Below, in pieces: positions 11,101 to 23,465 of a stretch of 64,000 nt of DNA (position 1 is the first letter of the stretch; every line of letters starts with the position of its first letter). The notes below the pieces were generated by a model that was given only the letters and a program-made list of their open reading frames with translations, had not been told where the DNA came from and made no database searches. The stretch is from NCBI GenBank assembly GCA_038503065.1, contig JBCAMK010000004.1:1377001-1441000 (forward strand). The letters are read 5' to 3'. A program made the translations under genes and the position numbers. Source of the stretch: Paragyromitra xinjiangensis. Its lineage: Eukaryota; Ascomycota; Pezizomycetes; Pezizales; Discinaceae.

Positions 11101-13912
11101 TGTTGTCAGTTCTAGTGAGGGGAAATTGTCTTACCGCTGGAACTATCGAAATTCAGACTGCTTACTGATATTCAGCTGGTTCTTGTGACGGGTCCTCTAG
11201 CCGTACGTACACGCGTACGTGGTTCCGAGCCCGACTCCAATGTGAGTATTCCCTCGGGAGTCTCAGTTAAAGGTTGGCAGTTACGAGAAGGCCTAAGGAT
11301 AACGAGGGTAGCCCAATTTCAAGGAATCTATAATAAATCCTTTAAAGTGCATGTTTTGCCTAAAGCTAAGGGGCTAGTCATGGTGGAATCAGCGAGTTAT
11401 TTGGTAGCAAGAACCAAGGGTTTGACTAAAGGAATATCATATGAAATGCTCTTTCATCACTAGGCTTTTCTTAAATGCATTTAAGGCCCTAATGCCGGTA
11501 ACCCGTAACTCGGGAATCATTTTCGGAGACTTTAGATTTTTGATCGTAGAGCCCCACGATACTTCGCTTCAGTTTCGCTTCAGCACCACATCGCTTGAGT
11601 TTTAGTGCGACTGATTTAAAACCAGAATCCAAATTCTGAACCCCTGACATCTCGCGAAGAAACACTCCTCATCACCTAATTTCGATCACGATCGTGCGCA
11701 AGCGAGATTCTCCGCATATCCATCTCTTCTCCATGATTTCAACTGGACCTACCAGGTGGCTGAAGGGTCCGGCCGCACTGAGGTACCCCGGCTCCGATCA
11801 GCTTGCCTCGGCCCTTCCCGCCTTTGATACCGATGTTGACCAGTACGCAATATACTGATCTGGCCCAAGTCGTTACACCGGATACCCGAGGCTTAATTTT
11901 AAATTCCTCCGATTCACGTGCCGTGTTTTTATGCATCGTGTGCGTCGTAATGTTCCGAATATTTGGTTGCTATATACGCCAGAGAAGGGTGAGAATGCAT
12001 TGCTACTCTCAAGCGCTCAGCTTCCGGGGTTTCACACGGAAACCTGACCCGTGGTCGGCAACCCTTAACTAAGTACTACCGATGTCGATGATCTTTAGTA
12101 TTTTTAGTATTGAGAGTTCTGCAGCCCTAGGATCAGGCGTAGAGCACCCGAAGCCCTGCTTCATATCTTCGACGACCGCAGCTGGTAAGTTTACTTATTC
12201 TTAAGTGCGGTTTGGGAAATAATTTACCCGAAGACAGGGTGCAGCCCTCAGTTAGAGTATTTTTACTCTAAGAACAGAAAAGTTAGCCGCCGGCATGAAG
12301 TTATCAGGTGATGCTTCTCAGTTATAGAGGCGGATGCAATCTATGGAAGGCTGAAGTGTTGTTTAGGGGTGCGAAGTAAGATGTCCATATCATGAGCAAG
12401 AAGTGTTAGGAAAATAACGAGAAAGGACGAGTGACTAAAGTTAGTTTGATTATATTTTCTAGGCATTCGAAATTTCTTTACCCTTTCATAACTGAAGGCA
12501 TCCGCTAGCCTAAGTTCGACGGATCTCTCCTTGAACATTCATTTGTTATTTTCATTTCTATTTCCATTCATTCATTTCGTTGGGCACATCCCCGTGGTTA
12601 GGACGCGCGTTTTTTGGTGTAGTAAACACACGAGTGGAGTTTAGATTACGCAAAAGGGGGATTTGTACCACTCAAACTCTAGGTGGTTGCTTTTTTTACC
12701 TAGGTGATGTGCATTTTGATTAGATGTGGTATTTTTTTTTGATAATGGGGATTCTCTAGGTATTGTGATACTGGACCGGAATGGTGGGGGGGATACTATT
12801 GGAAAATCTCCCCGAAAGCATTGAGATGTGTGAGCAACGCCTCAGCTTCTCCAGCAAGGAGTAAACCAGCGGATGCATTTGGAGGGTTAAGCTTTGATAT
12901 AGCCCCTAAGGTGAAGGTTGCTCTGTCGAGTAGGTCGATCTGGGGACATGAACTCAACGAACTTAGTCGTAGCAGCTTTGACCAAAAGGTCTGTTTATTT
13001 TTGAGGCCACATGGCAGAAACCTCAGATACCGAAAACTATGGCATATTTATGAAGGTGACAGTGATTGGGAAGTCTTCGCCGGTGCATCTCGATTGTGGA
13101 GCATGAAGATGATATTATGTCAGTCTTTTGCGCCACATCTCTTGGAAGTCGTGCCCTATAGGCCTTTGATGGGGTAGGCTTCCATGATACGCTGGTTTGC
13201 ATTCCAATTAGAAACCGATCCGCGTTCGTGGAACATGCCGAGAAATACCACTGCTTCCATCATCATAAACGATTGGCTAATGGTCGAATTCAGCAGATCT
13301 AGAGCACCCCATTTCCTATCGTAAGGCCAAGTCAGGAGAGACTGCTAAACCTGGGAGTACACATTTGTACTTAGTATCCAACATGATGCTTATCGAGGGG
13401 TATAAACGAACCTTGATGGAAGTCGGACGATTCATAGATGTAAAGTAGTTCCTTTACTATTCGGTTGAGGTCAAAAATTAAACCAAACGTAGGAAGCTAC
13501 TTCCTAGTCTCCAGTTCGCCAGCAGGTGTGCAAGCCATACGTTCGATAGGTGGAAATGAATGAGTGGTGTAATAACTCAATCTCTGGTTTTGAAGTTCTT
13601 GGATGTTAAAAAGCATGGGCTGATGTTTGGGTGGGGGGAGGTTGGTGCTAGCGCTGTTGGTGCATGACCGATAGGTTTAGATATGTGTCACGGTTTCTCA
13701 CTCGGTATTTGTGTCGCTGTTGGATATCGCTAATTGATTGATTGACTGATAATTAATACACACATCCAGCCCATTGGATATCACTTCCTGACACCCTGGA
13801 AAGTGTGTATGCTTGGGAGTCGTTCATATGTGAGGTGTTTGGGCCAGAATTGCGCATGCTTCTACTGTACTGGTAGGAGACAAGCTATGAGACTTTTACG
13901 TTAATAGGTGAT
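8181..13912. other. Long gene-poor interval
   Basis: About 5.7 kb without a gene I can defend. Short open frames exist: 9421-9690 minus with a signal-like N terminus, 9905-10198 minus that is Lys-rich, and 11185-11463 and 12821-13177 plus. None shows a known domain or exon partners. Homopolymer T and A runs are frequent. Decayed transposon relics are possible but not shown. Confidence 0.5.
9421..9690 (-). CDS. Doubtful small secreted protein
   Basis: An 89-aa frame starting with ATG at 9690. The first about 25 residues (MHTSFGLVCVIAFLALFLTQ...) form a hydrophobic stretch that would serve as a signal peptide, with a plausible cleavage after Ser-Thr-Ala. The rest is unremarkable, has one cysteine and no known domain. 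It sits alone in a gene-poor interval. A chance frame is at least as likely as a gene. Confidence 0.15.
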   Translation of the reverse strand: MHTSFGLVCVIAFLALFLTQSSTASLQQLIDFIQNPGRRPSIFFMRKCISSLRAFALHLHEFIILSRFKGDLRNTLGLGRGTRKSVLQA

Positions 13913-14031
13913 GTGTTCGGTCATAGAATGATGAAGATGAGCCATCCCGTTCGCTCTGGCATATCCAAGCATCTTATCGCCTGGTTAGTACTGCAGTGGG
14001 TGACCATGTGGGAATCCCAGGTACTGAACGC
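13913..14031 (+). rRNA. 5S ribosomal RNA gene
   Basis: A 119-nt unit, the expected 5S length. The ends pair as helix I: GTGTTCGGT at 13913-13921 against ACTGAACGC at 14023-14031, nine pairs including G-U. Inside are the typical 5S blocks CCATCCCGTTCGCTC, the A-box region AAGCATCTTATCGCCTGG, GTTAGTACTG, and GTGGGTGACCATGTGGGAATCC. A run of seven T (14033-14039) follows, as expected for an RNA polymerase III terminator. Single dispersed 5S genes are normal in filamentous ascomycetes. A pseudogene cannot be excluded, but helix I and the length are intact. Confidence 0.88.
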
Positions 14032-14032
14032 A

Positions 14033-14039
14033 TTTTTTT
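14033..14039 (+). terminator. RNA polymerase III terminator of the 5S gene
   Basis: Seven consecutive T on the sense strand, starting 2 nt after the 3' end of the 5S helix I. This is the standard Pol III stop signal. Confidence 0.75.
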
Positions 14040-14486
14040 GCTAAGTAGTTTGGAGGCTCGAAAATGGACGAGCCTTAGAGGTCTGGCTTTTAAGAGTAAT
14101 AGATATGCAGCGGCAACAATTTTGTGCTTGCTAGATAGGAAGTAGGAGAGCCTGCAAGTAAGCCCTAAAATTTTTTTTTGCCCCTCCCGAGGCATAAACA
14201 TGTGCTCGATTAGATTGACGTAAGATACATTAAACTCAGATGTGGAATCGAATAATTTATATTCCTAGCATATCTTAAGATTTACCATAGGAGGATAGGA
14301 GAATTGAGTTTGATTTAATAATTATATTGAATTACGCAACTGATATCCGCTGAAATCTTGCTCTTAAGCCTTATCAAAAAAAAAGAGTCCAAAGCTCTAA
14401 CTTTCGCTCTAAGAGGTCTACTAGGTCTAATTATGTTTAGGTAACTATTGCTCAAGCCAGCTTGTGCTAGAAAAAAGTCTCGTGAC
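14040..14486. other. Spacer between 5S gene and SDR gene
   Basis: About 450 bp with no motif-bearing frame. It includes the 3' flank of the minus-strand SDR gene. Confidence 0.6.
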
Positions 14487-15531
<1,045 letters not shown>

Positions 15532-16987
15532 GACTTCGAGTGAATGGAATATAGATGCTAAGTTAGGGAGAGTTGTTTTGTATCTGAAAGGTTGTACGTT
15601 TATAGTAGGCTTAGTCTTGGATAGTACAGATTTCTTGCCAGCTGTATTTGGGTTGGAAGGATCAAACGTGTACAGAACGTAAAATTGTTGAATGAATATG
15701 TCGCTTTGCTAAGCGCTGTAATTCATGGAATATCTTCTCTTTAAATAATTTCTCGTTTAGACTATATAGGTATGAAATTTATTGCATTATTGCGCGGGAA
15801 CGTCTTTCCTGAAGGGCAATTTGTTACAAACGTGACACATGCGGCCGCCTACTTGCCCTAACGTTGTTAGTAAACGTATCAACAACTTCCGATAGCAGAA
15901 AAGTGTACACAGAGCGCTTAATATTGCTACGGATTATTTCTTGGTGCCTTGGTAATGTATTTTATCCTTGGGTACAGTGCAACCTCGCCGAAAGGTACAT
16001 ATTTGGTCAGTTGGGGCCGGATTCTAGAAACATCCTATGAGACATCGACCCTTATTCAGTAATTAGCGCTAGGGGAGACCTCACAGTTCTGTTTTATGCC
16101 ACTCGGGGATTGCGGCCTTCTGCTAAATCCGACAGCGAACTACCTTCCTGTGTAACGGAAGGGTGTAATTTCTACGTAGATAATCTGGGAGCTAGATCGA
16201 TGACGCGCGCTAAATAGCACGAGCTTCCGGTGTTTAGAATGAAATTGTATCTAAGCATTACGGCAAGATTGCATATGTGAGATCTGACTAGTATTTGGAT
16301 GGTTTAAAGCGTTACTGAATTCAATATGGGTTGATTGTAGTCACGTACGTAATGCATGTGCGATGGGCTCTCTCTGTGGTTTAGTTGCCGGACTCCGAAT
16401 GCTGCGTGTAGCACGATTCACTCAGGGAAGGTGAAGAGAGCTCGGAGGGATGTATCCTTTGCAAAACCGTCCGCTTGCTGAATCAGCTAATACTGATGGC
16501 AGATTTAAATCACATCACATGTGTTGCATCATATGGCTTAGGTATCATACAAATTTCTCAGAAACCCACACCTATAGTATTAGGGGGCAGAAACGGGGGG
16601 AAAGAGATCGTTTAATTCCGGAATTTTGTGAGACGTAGAAGATACCATTACAGACAACTTAAGTTTGTATATTCGTAGTTGAATTGGATAGGGAGATAAA
16701 ACCAAGGATGAAAACAAACATGAACGAGCTAGCGAGCTGCTACTCCCAGAATTAAGCTTCACATTCACCCCACCGATACGGAGTATGCGATGTATTTTGT
16801 ATTATTCTTCTATAAATTCACTAATATTAAAAGTACATGTAATAACGGCGTTGTATTGATCTGAGAGTATGTATGTAGGAGGTATAACTTGTCGCGTGAG
16901 GATTTAGGGTCTAAGCTAATGGCATCTAATCAGCACGGCCGGCTGGGACGTGAAGACTATTGGATACCTACAGTAGCTAGTACACCT
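15532..16987. other. Intergenic spacer
   Basis: About 1.45 kb. It holds the upstream region of the SDR gene and the 3' flank of the FMO gene. No motif-bearing open frame, RNA gene or repeat seen. Confidence 0.6.
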
Positions 16988-18855
16988 TTAAACTTTGTGA
17001 GATTTTCCTTCTTCCTTATCGGACAGATATTTTTGCCATTCATCAACTATCCCTCGGTAGTCGCGAGGACTATACGGCTCGAATAGTTCCTTATAGAAAT
17101 TGCTCTTTCGATTGGTTTTAACACCCAAATCCCGGCATAGAGTATCAATATACTTGTGAAGCCAAGTTAGAGGTTATGAATGCAAGGGGCGGCCTGGGCT
17201 TAGGACTTACTGCTAAGAAATCGTAGATCGAGTAAGGAACTTTCCTTCCTTGATCTAGATATCGCCGTCTACTCCATGCATTCCAATCGGCAACCTCCCG
17301 TTCCATAGTGTGTAAATCCGGTATTGGGATCTTTCCAAGTAGGAATGCCACCCCCCAGAGCGCTTGTATCTCTGATAGCATAGCTGTAGAGATTGTATGA
17401 ATCTGGCCAAGGAATATAATAGACCTATCTCCAGAAGCAGCTAGTGTTGGTGAAACGACTCGCCGATATAAACGCCAAGCCCGTTGCTTCGTCTTGCGCT
17501 TTGATTCATTCTCAGGAGGATTTCGAAGCCCCGGAAAGAGAGACAAAATCTTCTCCTCTGCAGCAGTATCGTATGAAGTCCATTTGTCTGAGGTGGTCTC
17601 GTCTCCGGTAGGTATGCCTAGAATCTTGGATGTCTCCGGGTTGAATAAGGATATGTCGTCATTCCATCCTGTGCAAAAGATACAATAGTCTGTTTCTATT
17701 TGTTGGCCACTCTTTAGCTGTACGGTATTGCCGGATAACATCTCGATTTCGTCCCTGTGGACTGTGACGAGTCCCGAGTGAAATAGCTCCCAAAAACGAG
17801 GAACACCCATGCAGCCGAGACCCCCGTTTGCCCAAAAGACACTACAAAGAAGTTAGAGCAAGATTTATATATCGGGGGTAGGGTTCCCCACCTATCCGGG
17901 GTTGGTCGCAGCTTTTCGGCGTTTTCGCTCTTACTATATCCTGCATACCAATTTGAAAACGCCGTAAGGCCCCGCCAAAATCCATGAGTAACAGCAGCAC
18001 CGACGGTTGTACTATGGAGAATAGTGTACCAAAGATCAGAGGTTGAGAGTACTGATGGACTGAATTTCGAAAGAAACCGGGAGCACGCTACGCCCATCGA
18101 ATTGAACATAGCGAGTCTGGCTGGGTAGATCGATAATGGGCCAGCTCCATCAGGACGGATAATCCAGTCAACCTTTTTTCCTTGCAACATCATGAGGTAG
18201 ACTGCGTCGAAGGAAGACTTTGCTCCCCCGACGACTGTAACGCGATCTACTGCCTCTAGTGCGGATAAATGCTTCCCAAGATCTTTAGAGTGGATTATCG
18301 GAGTGGTGAATTTATCTTGTGGGAAATTTGGGATGTATGGATTGGAAGTTGGCCCATTGGCAACAATGAGTTTCGCGCTACGCATGGTTTCGAGTTTGGC
18401 CCCAGTATCAAGACCGGTTAGGTCTCGTAATGAAAGAATCCATTCTCCGGATTCGGCTTGATCTACACTTTCAACTCTTGTGTTGAACCGCACACGTTTC
18501 GCTAAGCCAAATTTCTCCGCGAAATCGCTTAGGTATCCGTGAATTGTGGCTCCGGAGATGTAGCCGTCTGTTGTCAATCCTTCGGCTTTCATAGGCATAT
18601 GCGAGTATTCGAAAAGAGAATGCGTGATCTGAGCATAGAGATTTGGGTAAAGACGTTCCTTGCTCCAAACTCCTCCGACAGTGTTTCCGGCTTCAATCAT
18701 CACAAGATCTGTGCATGGCTCGAGTTGAAGGTATGTTTTTGCGGCGATAAGGCCGTACCAACCTGTTTGGAGAATCAACAGTTAGCAGCTATTTTGAAGG
18801 GATTAACTTCCTACTAGCTATACATACCGGTACCAATAACGACGACTTGAGGCAT
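16988..18855 (-). CDS. Flavin-containing monooxygenase (FMO-like), 4 exons
   Basis: FAD- and NADPH-dependent monooxygenase, predicted to oxygenate a small molecule. Exons on the minus strand: 18855-18828, 18762-17892, 17841-17211, 17152-16988, in frame for 564 aa. The first intron interrupts the FAD dinucleotide motif; the joined N terminus reads MPQVVVIGTGWYG. Other marks are GGVWSKERLYPNLY, IIHSKDL, the NADPH-binding VVGGAKSSFDA (about residue 200), and FCTGW in place of the common ATGY box. The last exon is short and adds a charged C-terminal tail after DFLA. The second donor (GTGGGG) is weak, but the join restores the frame and gives VFWANGGLG. The gene is divergent from BBE oxidase 1, with about 1.4 kb between starts. 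Relatives often act in secondary metabolism; the substrate is not predictable. Confidence 0.87.
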
Positions 18856-20221
18856 TGCTTGAATAGTTTTAGAGTACTTGGAAAGCTGATCGAGATAAAG
18901 TAATGCTATGGAAGGCTATGGTAGTGGAGATGATATATTTCAAATAGTTGGATGGAATATCGTGGCAGCCAATCTCCCCTTATCATCGGATATAAATTAT
19001 TTTGAAATTTTCACTTCATGTGACTTCTGTTTAAGTACTAGAGTGTATGAAATAGGAATGCCATTAGTATCTAGTCATAGTGATCATTGATATAAAGTCA
19101 CCCTAAGCTTGAGTACCGTATTTGGTGGATAGGCTCAACTGGCGCTTGAGGATTTGATAAATTAAACCTTGGAATTTGGTGTTCTTTCATGGTTTAGGAT
19201 AACAAATAGGGAGGAGCTTATGCGTGCCGCCAAGGCAAGTTCCAACACCGCATTGCACCGCTTGTGTTAACGACTCCGCCCGAGGCAAAAGTGCGATTAG
19301 AACAATGTTTTCCCGACGGCGATTATCGCACGACTTTGTCGACATACGCACTACTCCATGAATAAACAGAGCTGCAGCTGCTTGCACACATTTTGGCGCT
19401 GGCGAAGAGCTTTAGTTAGGTGTGACAAGTCAATGGCAGACTAGCTGCATGTACGTACCCGAGACATTGCTGCGCATAAGCATTGCGGAAGGTAGATAGC
19501 GTGACGGTCACGCAAGCGCATCACAGATGTAGCATGACGCGCATGACGCTTACGCAGTCCGGTGTGGTTTAGCTGATGGTGCCTTGGATAGTAACAGGGG
19601 ACTTTCGTTACCCGGGCTCGCTTCCTACAAGTGTTAGCATCACGCTTAACTACATGTCCTTGCTCCGTAGGGATCTGCTGGTCAAGGCTAGCAACCGAGT
19701 AGAACATTCATTGCTTGTGGCACCTACTATATTGTCGTTCTCGACCTAAATGCTCTTCTAGAAGTCGAACCACTGCCACAATTCCTATGGTTGACGGCTG
19801 GACACTGATTGCAGAGCAGCAATCACAAGCGAACATTAAAGTCTGAAGGCTTTGGCAATTAGTACTGCGCCCCAAGCACTTGCATAGCGCTTTAATTTAT
19901 TTCGCAGAGGATGCCATATCATGCCAACTATGAAATAATTGAGGACCTTAGATCTAAATTTGATACTGAACATTAATGTAATTACATTCCGCTTAAGGAT
20001 AGGCAAATCCGAAGCCCTGAGAAAAGTCATTGATCATGCGGATTTTCCTTGCTGACGAAAGAATGCTTTCCGAAGGCCTAAGGGTATACGATGATTTCTT
20101 TTGACTTATAACGAGGTGCTTCCTCTGAGGAAGGTACTTAACTGCTACACTTCACCCCAGAGTAAATTGACGGTGAAGTTTGTATCTGCACAACTCCATG
20201 AGCTTACTTTCCATTCATAAG
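18856..20221. other. Divergent promoter region between FMO and BBE oxidase 1
   Basis: About 1.4 kb between two head-to-head genes, so both promoters must lie here. No coding family is seen. An in-frame ATG at 20198 could extend the BBE protein by 8 residues. Confidence 0.55.
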
Positions 20222-21923
20222 ATGCTGTTCACTACTTTACTTCTTCTCCTACCATTCGCAGGTTTAATCTCTGCTGGACCCGTACCGGCGAATATCGCAA
20301 AGACACTTGGACTCAAACTATCTCCGGGTGCAGCCATCTTATCGCCGAGTGATGGAGCAATTTTCGTGAATCATAGCTCAAGGTTCAGCGAGTTTCACAC
20401 CGCCACCGCTGCTGTAGTTGTTAGCGTTGCAAACGAGCTGGATGTGGTAACCACCGTGTGTACCCCTCCCACAACTATAAATTTATTAGCAAGCCTCGCT
20501 AATACTCTCCCTCCAGGTTCGGTATGCGTACCAAAACAATGTCACCTTTCTCACACAGAACCGTGGACATGGCTGGGACATGGAATTGGGCCAGGTCCAA
20601 AACGCACTTTTCCTAGACGTCCAGGCCCTCAGCTCCGTCAAAGTCGACCCTATCGCCAACCGTGTGACGGTTGGTGGAGGGGTAGCTATCCAATGTCTAA
20701 TCGACGAACTCTACAAGCATAAAAAACAAATCCGTAAGTCATCTCCAGTAGAGATTACAGTACCTCTACTAACTTCCATCACTCTTACAGCAACAACAGT
20801 TTGCTACTGCCCCGGTGTCGTAGGTGCTACACTCGGCGGCGGCGTCGGTCGTCTCATGGGGATGCAAGGATTAATGTTGGACAACGTTATTTCACTCCGT
20901 GTCGTACTCGCGGATGGCACACTCAAGCACGTTTCCGAATTCGAGAACCCCGATCTCTTCTGGGCTATGCGTGGTGCAGGTCACAACTTCGGTGTCGTAA
21001 CAGAAATCACCTTTAAGATCTATGATCAAGTGCAGAATGGCCTGCATCTAAACCTCGATATGATTTTTCCTCCAGACCAGGTTGAAAAACTCTTTGAAGT
21101 TGCGAATGAATTGGCGCCTGTCATGGCACCTGAGGTGGCTTTCGCCATTGTTTATTCTGCGATTGAAACCGCCGCAGCTCCAGAGGTGAATAACCCCCCC
21201 CCTCCTTAGTTGCTCGATGCTAAACCAACCTATAGCCTATCATCCTCGTCAACTGGGTATATGCAGGCCCAGCCCACCTAGGCCTCGCTGCAGCACAAAA
21301 GTTCCTGGACCTGAACCCTATAATAGCAGATAACACCTCCTACCCATGGAACGAGCTCGCTCAAAAAGGAGTTGAAAAGGCAGTCGTTGAGTTCTGCATC
21401 CGAGGCGGGAGAAAAAACATCTACACGCTCGGTCTCAAGAGATACGATCCGGGGGTTCAGCGTGAAATCTGGGACGATTATGTTCAGCTACTACAGGACT
21501 ATCCAGGGACTGCTAACACATCTGTGTTATTCCAAAGTTATGCGCAGCAGGCTGTTAAGGCGGTGGATCCAGCGACGACGGCGTATGCGCATAGGGATGT
21601 TAATACTACGCTGTAAGTTCGCTGCTCTGGTTGATTTGGTGCGGTGTCAGTTTTACTAACTCGGTTCAAGCCTTCTGGATGCATGGTATACTGATCCGGC
21701 GCTCGACGCACCGGTTTCGGCTTGGGGAGAGGCGCTGCGGTCTAAGATGGACAGAGTAAGTGGGTTTGGTGATACACAACATGTTTATATCAATTTTGGA
21801 CATGGTGATGAGTCTCTGGAAGCGAAATATGGAGCGGAGGCTTGGAGGATTGAGAAGTTGCGAACTCTTAAGAGGAAATATGATCCGAAAGGGGTTTTTA
21901 ATGGATATCATCCTATAAAGTAG
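20222..21923 (+). CDS. Secreted FAD-linked oxidase, BBE family, copy 1
   Basis: Berberine-bridge-enzyme-like flavin oxidase. Exons 20222-20455, 20517-20733, 20791-21185, 21236-21612, 21671-21923 give 491 aa. The ATG at 20222 begins a clean signal peptide (MLFTTLLLLLPFAGLISA). The PCMH-type FAD-binding domain has QNRGHGW (His for flavin attachment), TVGGG, CYCPGVVGATLGGGVGR and RGAGHNFGVVTE. The BBE domain at the C terminus ends in VYINFGHGDE and NGYHPIK. Exons 2-5 match those of the second copy at 28620-30330 in phase and nearly in length, so the two are paralogs. Copy 1 has Val where copy 2 has His in the GGG(H/V)GR loop. Such enzymes do oxidations or oxidative cyclisations in natural product pathways, and also act on sugars. 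Confidence 0.9.
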
Positions 21924-22339
21924 TGGGGGTTTCTTGGATTTTTTGTACTTTCCACCGTCTTGTATTTTTATGGGTTGTTTGTTGCAGGTAAACTGCATAC
22001 GTGTATGGTGAAGGGGTCTTAGGTGTATCGGTATATAGGTATATGGGAATACTAGAATTAGTAGAAGCTATAAATGGAGATTGCAAGATTTTCTGCTAAA
22101 GGTCAACTAATAAGACCCATCTATTAATCCTCTTGCAAGAATTTTGCGGATTTCTGGATATCTCATCCACCTGTAGTACATGAAAGATCGATGTAAACAT
22201 CAAGTACTAGTAAATCTTCATTGTCATATGATCATCTCTTTCCTGCTACGAATACAACGGACCTTCCAACAGGAATTTGTAGGTTATTCATACACAACAC
22301 GCCTTCACCGAGAATGACCATCCGATCATAAACACGATC
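21924..22339. other. Convergent 3' spacer
   Basis: About 415 bp between the 3' ends of BBE oxidase 1 and the membrane protein gene. It must hold both 3' UTRs. No further gene seen. Confidence 0.6.
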
Positions 22340-23465
22340 CTACGCTCGCACCACAAACCCCCAGAAGCCAAATCCTCTCAACCGCCCCTCTCTCCAAAGA
22401 AACGCCAAAGAAACCACAGCACCCGGCCCAACGACAACAAACCCAGCCAAAAACACCAACAGCAGCGGAACTAGCCCAAACTCTGCGAACGGAGCAACAC
22501 TAAAAACCCCCCACAGAAGCGCAGAACTCGCGATACAAATCCAATCGTACTGCAAGAAAAGAGTTGCAGCAGACTTGAGATCAGTGACTGCCGATGGACT
22601 CGGGATATAGAGTTCTAGAAAGGAACCCGGCAGTTCTTTTGAGCGAAGGAGGAACGAGGACCACGAATACGCATGACCTGCAAAAGATAGAAGAAAAGCG
22701 AATACATAAGCCGTACGCAAATAAGGTGCTTCGCTGCGAGGTGAGGATCGGATTTTGGTGTTGACGACGGTGGCGAGGAGTCTGTTGATTAGGGATACTG
22801 CTATTGGGTAGCATTGCCAAGCCGCGAGGATCAATTGGTGAGTATCATCTGACCTTGGCAACGGCATCAAGGCCAGCACTGCGGGAAGCAAGCCACCGAG
22901 AAGTGCGCTTGGGATAAGCGTGCTAGCGTAGGAAACGGGAACGAAGGTACTACGAAAGTTGGTAGGTAGAGGCTGATCGATATGTAGCATGTAGTAAAAG
23001 GGTAGCACGCATCCAGCGCCGAAGCACTGGGCGAACAATCCCCAGACCACTGGGCTGAGCTCCGAAAAGCACGTCAGTATTTGCTCTTTACGAGGCTCTT
23101 GGTTAAAGTCTAGCTACTTACTACGATAGGTATTTAGGTTTGAGCCCTCCGGATCCTCTGTTTGCCTCGATTGATTGAACCAAATAGATAGCGATCAATG
23201 ATGTGTAAGCCTCCGAGAGAAAAAGCCGGTGAGCCGGTTGATCCCTTGTGATGTTGAAAAAAAAGGCCACAAGCACTGTCAGAATATGATCGATACCTGG
23301 TAGACCAGTATACACAGTCCGAAGTGGTGTCCCATCCGGTAAAATCCCGTTGACCATTGCCCGAAGCAACGACAAGACCATACCGTTTTCGAGGCCATAC
23401 CCCCAAAGGAGAAGAACGCCGGATACACCAATTGGCAAAAGAAAGGAGGTGGACAGCTTCGCCAT
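22340..23465 (-). CDS. Polytopic membrane protein of unknown family
   Basis: Not recognised as a characterised family. Exons 23465-23122 and 23054-22340 join in frame (phase 2, GTAAGT donor, CTCAG acceptor) to 352 aa. The sequence is dominated by about eight to nine hydrophobic segments: near residues 5-25, 52-72, 85-103, 116-138, 155-177, 190-210, 220-242 and a long one or pair at 275-335. There is no signal peptide beyond the first segment, no transporter signature and no DxxD-type prenyltransferase motif. It sits between two secreted or redox genes, convergent with BBE oxidase 1 and divergent from the rhodopsin-like gene. Membrane cyclases of fungal pathways are usually shorter (about 240 aa), so a cyclase role is only a guess. 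Confidence 0.8.

Noticed and set aside
12821..13177. 118-aa plus-strand frame in the gene-poor tract
   Set aside because: No recognisable family on either strand; could be a relic but nothing supports it.
19441..19707. 88-aa His/Arg-rich minus-strand frame
   Set aside because: Low-complexity composition and no domain; lies in the FMO/BBE promoter region.
19755..19775. TTCGA box resembling a tRNA B box on the minus strand
   Set aside because: No A box, acceptor stem or T-arm pairing around it; no tRNA gene supported anywhere in the window.
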